Positions 39,276-51,708 of a stretch of 64,000 nt of DNA are shown piece after piece (positions within the stretch are counted from its first letter, which is position 1; every line of letters begins with the position of its first letter). The translations under genes and the position numbers were made by a program. This DNA is from Homalodisca vitripennis. Taxonomy: Eukaryota > Arthropoda > Insecta > Hemiptera > Cicadellidae. The DNA is taken from the NCBI RefSeq assembly GCF_021130785.1, contig NC_060208.1, positions 54,540,501 through 54,604,500 of the forward strand. Reading direction: 5' to 3'. The notes beneath the pieces were generated by a model that did no database searches, was not told where the DNA came from, and worked only from the letters and a program-made list of their open reading frames with translations.

Positions 39276-40342
39276 TACATTCTGTTCTCGTGATCAAGGT
39301 TTATGACGCTATGGGATTTGCTAACACCAAACGTTGCTAACAAAAAACATTACATCAAAGAGTTCAAATTTAATCTGCTTTGATCAGAGCATTTATTTAT
39401 AAGTTCCGCCCACTCCGCACTGTACCAACGCTGCCAGTTCCTTATTCTGTTTGACGATGTCCACAGCCCCAAGTTATTGATCTCCCTCACAGCTCAAAGG
39501 AGATAAATCTTTGCCCTTTAACAAAAGAAATCTCGCGAAAAGGAATACAATCTGTTCTCAATATTGATTCTAACAGTACATAGTCTCCACCTAGCATCTG
39601 AATATATGGTTGTAAATACTCGAATCATGCTTTTTGCTTATTAAGAATTTATTATTAACCAAGGGTAAGAGTAGAACACACCATGTATCACTTAACAGGC
39701 TTCACTGAGTACGCATGCAAAATTTCAAGTCTATAGCCCATTTCATTCTTAAGGGTCTCTTTGTGGTCAGATAAACAGACATGCAGGCAAACAAAAGCAA
39801 TTTTTACATAAGTTTTCTCATACAAGAGAAATTTTATTGGCCTAGATTTCAATCACGCTTAGCGAAAATCTATAATTAGACATGTACCATTATAGAATAC
39901 TTTCTTGTCTATTGTGAAATAAAGATTAATGCAACATTTAAAGTTAATAGTAAAAACCTTTCTCTTGATATATTATCATGTTACGGTCAAATTTATTTCA
40001 TTTATTTAGGTTCCATATCAGTGTTTAAATTTAAAATTAATGTTCCAATGAGCCAGGAACGGTACTACAACGCAAGAGCGCGCTGAAATCAATATTGGCA
40101 CCGACTTGTAACACTGACTTTCCACTCTATTAGTTTTATTTTACTCTATGAATAAAACTAGGTTTTTACGGTATGAGTGCACGTGTTAATATGGCACAAT
40201 TAAAATCTCATATGTTACTCAGTTTATTCACAATTTTTTTTAATTCTGTTATTTCATCATGTTATTATATCATGTTGCCATAATGGTTACCTATAAGACC
40301 AACGTAACAATATTCGCTAACACTCAGGCAAGTCCTATGGAT
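39276..40342. other. Non-coding stretch with one M fragment
   Basis: 39690-39800 is a minus-strand piece of repeat M (GGGCTATAGACTTGAAATTT, TGCATGCGTACTCAGTGAAG). A GC-richer piece at 39405-39490 has short open frames on both strands but no recognised product. Confidence 0.4.
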
Positions 40343-41170
40343 TGTATACAACACCATCGAAGTCAGTGTTGCTTATATATATAAATAAAGCGTCATGCAA
40401 ACTTTGAGTCTGTAGGTCACAATACAACATCATCGAAGTCAGTGTTGCTTATATATATAAATAAAGCGTCATGCAAACTTTGAGTCTGTAGGTCACAATA
40501 CAACATCATCGAAGTCAGTGTTGCTTATATATATAAATAAAGCGTCATGCAAACTTTGAGTCTGTAGGTCACAATACAACATCATCGAAGTCAGTGTTGC
40601 TTATATATATAAATAAAGCGTCATGCAAACTTTGAGTCTGTAGGTCACAATACAACATCATCGAAGTCAGTGTTGCTTATATATATAAATAAAGCGTCAT
40701 GCAAACTTTGAGTCTGTAGGTCACAATACAACATCATCGAAGTCAGTGTTGCTTATATATATAAATAAAGCGTCATGCAAACTTTGAGTCTGTAGGTCAC
40801 AATACAACATCATCGAAGTCAGTGTTGCTTATATATAAATAAAGCGTCATGCAAACTTTGAGTCTGTAGGTCACAATACAACATCATCGAAGTCAGTGTT
40901 GCTTATATATATAAATAAAGCGTCATGCAAACTTTGAGTCTGTAGGTCACAATACAACATCATCGAAGTCAGTGTTGCTTATATATAAATAAAGCGTCAT
41001 GCAAACTTTGAGTCTGTAGGTCACAATACAACATCATCGAAGTAAGTGTTGCTTATATATAAATAAAGCGTCATGCAAACTTTGAGTCTTTAGGTCACAA
41101 TACAACATCATCGAAGTAAGTGTTGCTTATATATAAATAAAGCGTCATGCAAACTTTGAGTCTTTAGGTC
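40343..41170 (-). repeat. Satellite, 11 copies of a 74/76-bp unit derived from repeat M
   Basis: CATCGAAG anchors fall at 40355, 40431, 40507, 40583, 40659, 40735, 40811, 40885, 40961, 41035 and 41109. Spacing is 76 bp, or 74 bp where one TA is lost. Read on the minus strand, each unit follows the order of the M module: CTACAGACTCAAAGTTTGCA, TGACGCTTTATTTATATATA, ACTTCGATGATGTTGTATTG. M elsewhere reads CTATAGACTTGAAATTTTGC, ATGAAGCTTCATTTCTATA, GTTCGATGATGGTGCATG. The last unit runs into M-like flank (AGTCCGTTTTCGAGATATCG). Confidence 0.93.
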
Positions 41171-41202
41171 AGTCCGTTTTCGAGATATCGTGAGGCTGGA
41201 AG

Positions 41203-41336
<134 letters not shown>

Positions 41337-41560
41337 AACGGCTGGACCGATTTGGTTAATTTTCGTTTTGAAATATTTGTAGAAGTTCAAGGAAGATTTA
41401 AAGAGTAAGAAAACTTGGAAAGGAAATTTTATAATTTCTGAAAATAATTATAATATGTATGATACGTATTCCAAACTAAACTGGCCCTAAACTGATGACA
41501 CTTTCAACTGAAGTTCGCTAAAGTGGTAGAAACATTTATTTACATTTAAATTTGAGGAAA

Positions 41561-42141
41561 CTCCAATAGTATTATAAATACAAAGGTACCTTATTTGTTT
41601 GTTTTGTTTTCACACGTAAACTACTCAACCGATTGTACAGAAATTTTACATAGATATTCTTGCTATCCCTGGTATGAATATAGGGCCTATTCTTATTTAG
41701 AAAGTTTTTCCGTGCTAGGCCTACTGGTCATTAAAGTAACAAAAATCCCATCTTGGTCTCTAACGTTGTGTAATATTAACTGAATGAGTGTGTCAAATGT
41801 AATCAAATGTTCTGTGTAAACATTGTTTATTATTTTTTAATTTGTTTACATTTATAACTTATTGAGTAAATTTTCTACAAATTAACGCCATTTTAGAGTT
41901 CAGCGATAAGGTAAGTACTCATCTACATTTTTAGCGTAACACAGTTTGACTTGTCAACGACAAAACCTAAGATGGAACCAGTCAAAGTTTTATTTACCTC
42001 TCAACCGAGTATGTTCATGATATATCTAATTATGTTTTAAACAAATTGTAGGGATGTATCATATTACACAAGAAATGCTTTCACTAAGAAAGTTATGGCC
42101 TTTGATCTTGAAAATTGCGTGTGAAGTCGCGGGTAACTGCT
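41561..42141 (+). mobile_element. Helitron-like fragment (copy on the plus strand)
   Basis: Begins TCCAATAGTATTATAAATAC and ends GTGTGAAGTCGCGGGTAACT near 42133, so it lies in the opposite orientation to the other copies. Between them are the shared ACCGATTGTACAGAAATTTT-like block (41625) and a TTAGAGTTCAGC stretch. The exact CTAG end and the A target are not preserved. Confidence 0.45.
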
Positions 42142-42239
42142 ATTAGCTACTTAATATTTGTTAAACTTTATTTGGTATCCAACGTCAAGTTTTGTTATTT
42201 GTTTTGGTCCCATTCTTAAATGGATTTCAATAAGTTTGA

Positions 42240-42915
42240 TTGTAATGTGTTATAATATATATGCAACCTATAAGGACAAGAAACACAACCTTAGATGGCT
42301 TCCTAGCTTCCAAGTCTGCAATAACCAAATCGACCGGATTCAGTGTACTCGAATTTCCCTTCCTAAAACCAAACTTGTCTTTTGAGAGCAGGTTGTGGCT
42401 ATCCAAAAAATGTATAATTATTATAAGAACAGTTTTTCAAAGATTTTGCTGTGAGCAGGCAAATTGAGATTGGTCGATAGTTTTCAACTGATAGCCTATC
42501 ACCTTTTTTGAAGATTGGGTTCACCTTGACAATTTTCAGAGGTGATGGAAAACAGCCTTCTTTGAAGGAACCGTTTATTAATTTTGGCAGGTAGTTTTTT
42601 AATGACACGAACAACCTCCTACTACGTAACAGGTACCAGAGCCATTGAGACCGTTGGCCTTTGCTTCAGCTGGAGGGTGGCGTTTGGGGCCAAGGGTTTA
42701 CCGGTTGACGGTCAGCTGTATGGGCAAAAAATTTATAAATTCTTCAGCCAACTGTATAGGTTCGCCAATGAGACGATCCTTAATTTTGAGTTGTAATTGT
42801 GTTCGCTTATTTGAATTTTTTTGTCGGTTGATAATGGCCCAGGATGTTTTTGAAATATTTTTTGAAGTCATAATGGACTTTGTAACGTCATAAGCCTTTG
42901 CGCCCTTTATCACTT
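42240..42915 (-). pseudogene. Non-LTR retrotransposon reverse transcriptase relic
   Basis: Minus-strand order: SIMTSKNISKTSWAIINRQK and LQLKIKDRLIGEPIQLAEEF (linker, 42913-42698), then YLPKLINGSFKEGCFPSPLK, IVKVNPIFKKGDRLSVENYR and PISI (fingers, 42614-42480), then KDKFGFRKGNSSTLNPVDLV and a degraded motif A region to about 42240. The catalytic half is missing. The plus-strand frames here are shadows. Confidence 0.75.
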
Positions 42916-43039
42916 TATGTAGATTCTTATGTAGTTCTTAAATAATTGTAAATGTGCATTTGACAATGTTTTGTATAATTCTGATAAAAATCTTAGTTGA
43001 AGATTTTTGTTGAAGCTGATTGTATATTGAGTGGTTTGT

Positions 43040-43540
43040 ACTAGACACTCTGAGCATCACGTTAGCAGCATCCTAAAATATCTCAAGAATAAATTGAGCT
43101 ATGGACTCGATATTTTGCACGTAACTAAAACTCTATATAGGCAACGTCATGTTTGATGATGGGCATGTCCTTTAATGGGATTTGGCTGAACGATTACATT
43201 GACTAAACATCCGCAGGATATCTCGAGAAGGACTTCATATGCAGACGTTAAATTTTGCAGAAAACTGTATTTCTATAGAGACAAGAATGACTTCAATGAT
43301 AGCTCATATGGGATTTAGCTGACATGCATTAAAGCCTAGGTACTCAGTACTCGGTAGGCTGGCAAATTTCTCTTCTGTCTGTTCCTAAAAATCGTTTCTG
43401 TGCCCTTTTCTGCTGTAGGATGTTGAGAATAAAAAGCTATAAACTAGAAATTGTGCATGCAAAACTCGGCGAAGGCAGTTACATGACATTTGGCCTGGTG
43501 TACTCCTATCTTATACAGATAAAACTATCTTGTTATACAA
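43040..43540 (+). repeat. Modular dispersed repeat M
   Basis: Shows at least two modules: AATTGAGCTATGGACTCGAT, GTTTGATGATGGGCATGTCC and GGGATTTGGCTGAACGATTA, then GGATATCTCGAGAAGGACTT, TTCTATAGAGACAAGAATGA and TCGGTAGGCTGGCAAATTTC. Confidence 0.65.
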
Positions 43541-45830
43541 TTTTGCAATAATTTGTTTCTTTATATATTAAGGTCCCTACAAGTGCTTTGTCCATCTATC
43601 ACCATCTAAGGTCCCTGAGTTATTTAAACTTGGTAGTGGACCAAGGAATTATTCATTATAGACCAAGGAAGAACTCTATTGGGCATCAAAAGACCAAAGA
43701 AAAGAAAAGTAAAAGTTTGCAGTGGTTTGTACAGTTTACGTGGATACCCAATGAATAAGCGGGTAACCAATGATGGGAACTAGGAAAACTCAGAAAAAAC
43801 AACACTTGTAATTTTGTAAACAAATAGATTATACCATTTGTTTTATAAATTACCAACATACAAGACAAACTTACATTGTTATATTTTTTGTTTATAGAAG
43901 ATATATAATTTTAACTAAGTTTAGATTATATGTGTTTTGATTTAAAACTCCAGAGACTCTAGTCTCTAGTATATGAAATATATAATCCTGTGATTTTTTC
44001 AATATCAATATTTGCATAAAGCGAAGATACTCTGAAAGAATTTTTTTGTGTCGATTTAGCGGAGAAACAATTTTTAATAAAAGATTTTCTATTTGTTTGC
44101 AATGTGCCGTACACGAGGGGTCTGAGACATCCAGCAAAATATGCTTACAATATATTAAAATCTAATTTTTATTTTTGCGTTCTTCGTTTCAATTCGTCAA
44201 GTTATAAAAAATTATTAGTTTGGAATTCCTAATGAATTCAAAATTATCTACCATACTGAACGTTATCAAGTTCCAGGAAGAAAGAATTAAACATTTAAGA
44301 AGGTTATGTAAAAACGTGATATTAAAGAAAACATCAGCGTGACAAAAGAACAAGTTATTGCGCCGCCTCAAGCTATCAGTATGTTGGTGGGAGGGTGGGG
44401 GGTACATTATTATGTTGCCAATAACCTGAGGCACAACAAAACTGACAATAACCTGAGTCACGTGACATCTTTCACACTGAGTATATCTCTGCAATTTGAT
44501 AAAAGTAAATATTTTTTTAAAGGAATGTTTACGGCTACAAATTATTGTTGTGAGATCAACAAATAGTATATTATTATTGTACTTGAGTAAAGTCTTAAAG
44601 GTGTCATGCCATAATATAATAAATAAATATCACTTATAAATATAAATATAAAAAACTCTACTAATATCACTAACATTTACTATAAAGTATTCAGCTGTTC
44701 ATATGGAAGTGTTTTTAAATATTTGTTACAAATAATTTATGAAAATTAATCAATTACACTAACTAATATGGTGACATTGTTTGCTAATGTATATTGACCA
44801 TGTATGTTGTCTTAAAAGTGCCCTGTTGTAAAGAGATTTATTTCCAGAATTTTTTTAACATCGGAGAAGTGCATTTGTAACAGGAACTTCTATCACAGTA
44901 CATCTTTGTGAATGTATTAAAAAAAAGAAGAATGGCGCACAAACTAGAGGTCTTTAATGTTACCTTATCCAATGTGGTGACTAATTAAATTTAGAATATG
45001 GGGAAAATATATTCTTTCTAAAAATATCTTGTTTTGCAATAAATTTCTCTTCGCTGCACTTCAAAATGGACTGCATAATTGACTACACTAATCTTGATGA
45101 AACAAACATTTATTTGCATGCTCCAAAAACAAGTACTAAGTCAAATAAAATAAAATATGATAAATCCAATATTGAATTTCCGCTCATTTTCACGAAACTC
45201 AATTACATTAAATACTGATTAAACACTGGCTGTTAATAAAGTACTTCAACTTTGTGTACTGTGAGAAGATGAAAAGATTTTAATATTAACGGCTTCAACT
45301 TTGATTGACGCAGTTACCGTAAGTTGGTATTAGCATCTGACTATTTTACTATGCCCCTTATACTTAAATAATGTTATTATTAAATCACTAAAATAAATAA
45401 AAGTATATGTATATAATGGTTTAATTAAAAAATAAAATAAAGGTTTATTTCATTACAAAATGTTATTTTTTCAATTTTATATAACTGTTGAATCATTAAA
45501 ATATATTTAAAATTATTTTCAACTTTGATCAAAAGAGAGTACCAGATATCTCCTTCTAGTACGTACGTAACGCGAAAGCCTTAGCACGGGAGGGTAAATT
45601 GGCTAGCCAATTATGGAACTCCTTTCACCGCGTAATCATTTCCTTTGCCACAGCCACACCCGATTTGTAATGACACCTAATTTTGAGTCGTGCTGGTTTA
45701 GAATGGTTCTAACAGTTCTATATGTCTAGGATCATGGAATAGGGGCTTATGAGCCATTTATTTGGATTTTTCGTATAAAGTTCCTTACATAATAACGCAT
45801 CCTATATCTAGATTTGTACAAAAATAGTAT

Positions 45831-45881
<51 letters not shown>

Positions 45882-45894
45882 CAATTTCATTTCA

Positions 45895-45956
<62 letters not shown>

Positions 45957-46459
45957 CAACTCTTTGACAAGAGTATGGACAAAATATGTATCAAAATGCC
46001 TTGCGATACTTATAAATGTAACTACAGTTTCAAATAATTTACGTATGATGATCGACATCGTGTTTTTGCTCCAGTTTTGGAAACTTGGGGAGCTAAGACT
46101 ACAAAGAGAATATTTAATAAGAAGAATAACTGTTAAATAAGTTTATATATTATATAATAAATCTAAGCGTAAGATTACAAACATTTCTCTAAAAAAGGGT
46201 GAAAGAGAATACATATTGAGTAAAAAGTTTTTTTAGCAACCCTAGACGTTGTTTAAAATTAAAAGAACAAGTTTATATTAGTACAAAATTTCTGCATATA
46301 GAATATTGAAATTCGATGGAAAGGGAAAATCTTCTCCTGCCACAAATTATTCTGGTGAAACAATTTATCTGATGTTATAACACATTAATTCCTTGTCAAG
46401 GGCACCTACTTATCGGTGTAAAATAAATACAAAATATAAGTATCTCGAGAGTATTTTCA
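43541..46459. other. Non-coding stretch with a split (TA)n tract
   Basis: (TA)n runs lie at 45835-45877 and 45899-45953, separated by ATTTCAATTTCATTTCAATA. No gene is supported; the frames at 44189-44494 and 44339-44566 are on opposite strands of the same DNA and match nothing known to me. Confidence 0.5.
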
Positions 46460-47690
46460 ATGAAGAGAGAATATTCCTTGTACCTAGAATATTGTAAAGA
46501 TAAAAATGCCAAACCTATGTGCAAAACCATCTTCAAAGAAGCCTTAATAAAAATGAACATAGAATTTTATGTCCCGAAGAAAGACCAGTACTGGTGTTAC
46601 GAGTTTGAGGCATTGCCTATTTCTAAAAAAAGTGCTCTAGCACACAGATGAGAAATAGTGCCGCAAATAGTGAGAAAGTGAAAGAAGCTACATCAAACTC
46701 CCTCCCCTACCAACCCATCAGCAAATTTTTATTCATAACCTGTTTTATACTGTCCCCTCAAATTTGTTAAGCCAGTGTTTTACAAAAGGAGCATGTTACA
46801 ACTTCACAGCTTCACAGTGTACACCCGTTGGAGCGAAGGAAGGATTTTACTTTTTTATGAGACAACAGGTAATAGAGAATTAATAGAAGTAGCTTCATGT
46901 TTGTTGAAATACATTTAAAAAATTGGACCTGCGATCATTATTTTTTGCTATCCCGGAAAAAAATCGAAATTCAATTGTAGTCGCAATGCTCAGATATGCG
47001 TTGAGCATTCGTCCTTGCCTTAAAGTTATAAATATAGTTTTAGGAGCCAGAAAATAGGAAAATAGTGTTGTTTTAGGAACCACACTCACAAGAAATGTGA
47101 TTTCTTGCATCCCATAACTGAAGCAGCAAGCCAGTTAGCAACTGTTTATTGCTGGAGAGAATGGTTAAATGTTATCAGACTTGCAAAAAAGAATGGTAAA
47201 CTTTTGAGGTCAAAGTAATGGATCTTGTGGACTTTAAAGGTTTGCAGAAACATGATTTTATTAACACGACTATTGATCGTGATTGCTACAGTAAAATTGG
47301 GTGAGAGTAAAATGTATCCGTGTAGAAAAAGGATAACCAGACATGCCTTGTTCAAGAATGAGCTTTGGGAAACTGATTTCAAGGCATTAAACATTACAGA
47401 GAAACCAGCAACAATTTCAGAAGATGAGAAACCCCTGTGAAAAAGGAAAAAGGTCTGAAAAGAAACAATAATTTAATTTTAACTCAGCCAACTAAACAAA
47501 AATACCACTTATTGAGGCAAAATTGAAGGGCTTAGATGATAAGATGTGCAAATCAGGAGTGATTCCTAAAACCTACTACACCTAATTTCAAGAATTGAAG
47601 GCAATTAGAGATGATCAAATTAATGGCAAAGAAAATGTCAATTAAAAAAGAACCATACAAATCTGATGAAGAACATTAACTATGTTTGGC
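46460..47690 (+). pseudogene. Transposase-like pseudogene (uncharacterised insect element family)
   Basis: A plus-strand frame starts SLYLEYCKDKNAKPMCKTIF and continues EALIKMNIEFYVPKKDQYWC. This matches the pattern Y-x2-(W/Y)CK then F-x-PKKDxC that I associate with a widespread transposon-derived insect family. Further pieces in changing frames are VGAKEGFYFFMRQQV (46830), SIVVAMLRYALS (46975), ITEAASQLATVYCWREWLNV then IRLAKKNGK (47115-47200), VMDLVDFKGLQKHDF (47215), SKMYPCRKR and ELWETDFKALNITEKP (47310-47410), and IPLIEAKLKGLDDKMCKSGV then IPKTYYT (47500). The order fits one protein with a DDE-type core and a late DFxDFK segment. Stops and frameshifts are many. I cannot name the superfamily. 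Confidence 0.5.
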
Positions 47691-49302
47691 AGAAATAAAG
47701 AGTAAATTTTCTAGAAAACTAAGTCAAACAAACAATAAAGAGCCTTTTTCAAAACTAATTTAATTTATTTTCTCACTTATTTCTGTTAATTAAAGCATAA
47801 ACAATGTTTATAGAGTGTTAGTAAAATATTGGTAGTAATAAACGACTTTCTTTTGATATTGTTTGCATTTAAGTTTCAGAAACTGCTAAATAATCATTAA
47901 AAGGCTCCTAGTTCTTTATAATGGAAAAGTAGTGTATGAGCCACACACTTTTTACTAATTGGTAAACAAACATTTCTTTAGTTTAAATAATTAAATAAAT
48001 TAAACATAACGAGTGTATTAAGAAATACCGAAAAATTTAAATGTTTTTATAGTAAAATTCTTATTTTTGTTTGACTTTCTAAACCACCAAAACGTTTTTT
48101 GTTGTTTCGTTAAAACTTTGAAAATTGTATTGGTATCTATTCCATGAGACCCTAGATGTGAATACGCTTTTTTCAAATCAAGGAATTAATGATCTGAATT
48201 TATTTGACCTTTATAGCAACAAAACTCCTTCAATTTTTATGAGGCAATTTATTTCCTGCATACTCATAGCGTTGGGAATTCAACAGGCGTCCATTTAAAT
48301 AAAGTACTTGGGCTGCTATTGAGTTATATTGATCGAACTGTAGAAAATTTGTTTGTATTTATAGGATTATACTTAGTTTTATCAGTAATAGTTTAAAGTT
48401 TTGGATATGAATTTATAAATATTATATTAACTATACATAATACAGTGTTATTGAAAGAAAAATACATTACCAATAAATAATTAAAGGATTATAAACTGCT
48501 TAGTAATAATATTGTAACTCATAAGACAGTTTTAAAAATAGTATTTTAGAAAAAACTTTTGGCTTTTCTTCAAGCTTGTTTGCTAAGACGTTCCTGATAT
48601 ACAGTAGATCTACCTTTCAAAGGAACGTGTTATACTCGCTGCTACGTATACCCTGAGAATGGGCCTCATCGAGTAAATACGAGCATAAGGTACAAGTTTA
48701 TTCATCACTATTTTTATTAACATGGTGTTTCTTACTCGATTGCAAATCCTGCTTCGTATTTATTTCAACAAAATTACCAATTATTGTTCCAATAAACGAA
48801 AATAAATAAATTATAACAGTTTGAACTAAACTTTCCAGATAAAGCGTTTGTGTATCAAATAAAACAAACTATTTAAATGAATAACGTTTCAAGAAACTCC
48901 ATGTATTTTTGAGGAATTGGGAGCTATTAAAACATCTACGTTACCTTTAGACCAATTCAGCTGGTAGTTAATTTAATAGCAGTACAAAAGTTAGCTTTTA
49001 AAATTTAACAATTCTAGTCAAAACAGGGTAATTTTAATACTTACTCAAAATAATTATTTTAAACAGTAAACTTGACAACTTTTTTCCCAATACATTAAAC
49101 ATTTCCGAGGATTTAGGAAGAATTGTATAGTGCAAATTCAGCATTGGTTGCTTTTTGAAATATAGAAATAATATTTCTGCTTTTACAGTTGACGAATATT
49201 ATGTTGGGAGGCAAAGTGTTTTGTTTATAATTAGACTTTACTTTCGAAAAAGAGTTTCCTTTACAACTTCACACTAAATTCATATATCTAAATATTAAAT
49301 GA
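47691..49302. other. AT-rich stretch, no feature recognised
   Basis: No gene, RNA or clear repeat is supported. Confidence 0.5.
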
Positions 49303-49321
49303 ACCCTGATTCTGATACGAG

Positions 49322-49468
49322 ATCACGCTAGTGAAACGCCAAAGTCCACATCGATGACCCTCCGCATCTATAATACAACAGTGCACGGCTTGTCTCTAAC
49401 TGGAAGAAAGTATACTTATTATTTAAAAGTGGCAGACAAGGCACCAGGCATTGTTCACGCTCAAACAG
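49322..49468 (+). CDS. Candidate internal exon of a host gene (phase 1-1)
   Basis: The frame is open from the TGA at 49300 to a TAA at 49525. Inside it, AG at 49320-49321 and a good donor, CAAACAG|GTAAAA, at 49468 would bound 147 nt. The exon starts and ends in phase 1, as exons for extracellular modules often do. The encoded part reads HASETPKSTSMTLRIYNTTV then HGLSLTGRKYTYYLKVADKA and PGIVHAQT. The spacing of L, G, Y and V residues is compatible with half of a beta-sandwich such as fibronectin type III, but I do not recognise the protein. The stretch is near 50% GC in a region near 30%. The weak pyrimidine tract before the acceptor argues against it. Confidence 0.35.
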
Positions 49469-50030
49469 GTAAAATCCTGCCAGGACTGGAGAGAGCTCTA
49501 TTGTTCTCTGAACTGCTACTTAATTAATGCACTGCTTATCACTGTCTGATTCTCTTTCTTTCCACCTCACTGTTTTCATTGTATAAGTAAATAATAGACG
49601 TGTAATTTGTCAAGGATCTTTTATTAGTTGCAGGCATTATAAGGATGGGTGAAACCGAATTCAGTGTTAATGATTGTTACAAAATATAAATCCCTCCAAA
49701 TTGAGGTTTCAGTTGAAAGGCATGCGCATAAACTGGTTTCGAGTAAATCAGATTAGAAAGTTTATTTTAGTTACAATCTTTTATGGAAACTAATTCAATC
49801 CAGCTTGTAATTAGATGAATTAATCAACATCCAAAAGCATATGGTTATCGATCATTATACAAACTTATATTTTGATGACTTCATCCTCATAGAAATGCAA
49901 AGATCATAGATCACCATAATAACTTGTAGTTATTTAATTTCATCAACAGCATAAATCAATGTTTACAACTACAACTAGTAGTTATATGATTTCGTGCAAA
50001 TCACTAATCAACTACAACAACTTCCAGTTA

Positions 50031-50412
50031 TATACAAGGTGTTTGAAAAGTGAATCGCCGCCTACCGCATCAGAATACGACGATCCAGTCAGAAATGGCA
50101 GCGCATAATGTACTTCACAATGTGTACCTAAAACAACCCGCCATTTCTGATTGGATAAACCTTTTGAGATGCGGTTTGCGGCATTCAACTCTACTAACTG
50201 AGCTCTTTCAAGTGCTTTAATTTTAACCATGCTTTAATTTAAGATTTCCATGTTTTCCTCTGTGGGCCCTCCCCCCATGGTTGGCATGTCATGGTAATAG
50301 CCAGGAAAAATAGTTTACATAGCCATATGACACTGTGCAAAGTTTATAGATGTTATCTGCTATGGTTTGTAAAATATTAAGCCGTACCCAGACTTTTCAA
50401 ACACCTTGTATA
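50031..50412. mobile_element. MITE with 21-bp perfect terminal inverted repeats
   Basis: TATACAAGGTGTTTGAAAAG (plus one T) at 50031-50051 is exactly mirrored at 50392-50412. The outermost TA can be read as the target duplication, as in Tc1/mariner-type elements. Total length is about 380 bp. The 72-codon minus-strand frame at 50012-50230 overlaps the left end and is not a recognised transposase. Confidence 0.85.
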
Positions 50413-50933
50413 GCCACTTATGCAAGTGGGTAAAATATTAGCTATGGCCCAGAGCGCTTGTTTCTGGTAGTTTGTAACTTTCACAAGGAAAACTTTTCAT
50501 CGTTAATCAAAACTTCAGCACCTCTTCACTGACTGTTCAGTGTAAATCAAACTACAATCGTGTGCGAATGAGATTTTTGCTATAAAATATTGTCTTAGTG
50601 GGGCGTTAGTATTAGTGTACTTTTTAACAATAATAAAGTTGGTAAAAATTATATATTTTTAGGCTATCAAATAAATAAATATAATTTGTATAATAAACAG
50701 GAAGATTAAAAGGTAAAATCGTGTTGGAATAAAGAAAATTAAAACAACTGTATTGTTTAATATTTTTACTACAACAAAAGTACTAAACACTACTTAGAAT
50801 TACAATTTGCAAATTAAAATTAATTGTTTGAATATATAATCGTATTTATTTGTACAACTTTAAAACATATTTTGAAATATTAATTAAATATGTAACTATA
50901 ATACACTTGCAACACCAATAGTGTTATATATTG

Positions 50934-51708
50934 ACGTGACAACGTCTTAAATTAGGTTGCGGCTCGGAGTCACTCATGAAAAAGTGTAACGCCCGGTAAC
51001 GTTACGATGCCCGTCCAGTGGGTCCGCCGCACGGGATCCGCACGGGATAAAGCAGATAACTGTGGGTCCGCCGCACGGGATAAAAGCAGATAACTATGTT
51101 TATTCGTGAAAATGTGGAGTGCTTAGATTCGTCATTTACAACAACTACAACAATAAAGGTAAATAATTGTACACTGATATTTCATTATCGTAAACTATGA
51201 TTGATTGATTAATTGTTAGATTGACACAAAAGTTGAGAAACTGATTTTATAGGTTATGTCATACTATTGACAAATGTTGATAGTGTTAAGTAAATTATTA
51301 GTTTAAATCACTCTGCAATCAATCGTAATTCAGTCGATTGAGAAGAAAACAGCGCGTATTGCTAGTCAAGCATTTAAAATAACAAATTATAACCTCTAAC
51401 CTGTCATAACAGTGCGACCAAACAAACGAACTAAACCGACCAATCACCACGCGCGGAGTTTAGAATTTAACTGTGTTTAGCAAGAATTTCAAATTCCAAT
51501 TTTAGTAAATGTTTTATTCAACTTTACCATTTACAATAACAAATTTTAATTAATTTCAAATTATGTACAATGTTTTAGTAAAAAAAAATATATTTCTATA
51601 GTTAAAATTTGTGCAATTCTTATTTTCATTCAATTCCTTGTTCCTATTGTGCAATTTAATAATATTCATATCAATAAATATTCTACCGCGAAAAAGACGT
51701 TGTCACGT
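50934..51708. mobile_element. Element bounded by 15-bp inverted repeats
   Basis: ACGTGACAACGTCTT at 50934-50948 is exactly mirrored at 51694-51708. Inside are a GC-rich head (GGTTGCGGCTCGGAGTCACT), a short tandem duplication (51018-51096) and a GC-rich block at 51405-51470. No transposase is visible. The element is probably non-autonomous, family unknown. True ends may lie one to three bases outside (TTG or TTT before ACGT). Confidence 0.6.
51018..51096 (+). repeat. Tandem duplication inside the TIR element
   Basis: GTGGGTCCGCCGCACGGGAT and GCAGATAACT occur twice, about 44 bp apart. The first unit has an extra CCGCACGGGAT. Confidence 0.85.

Noticed and set aside
44189..44566. Overlapping 101- and 75-codon ORFs on opposite strands
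   Set aside because: No domain, low-complexity DNA around 44390, chance frames likely.
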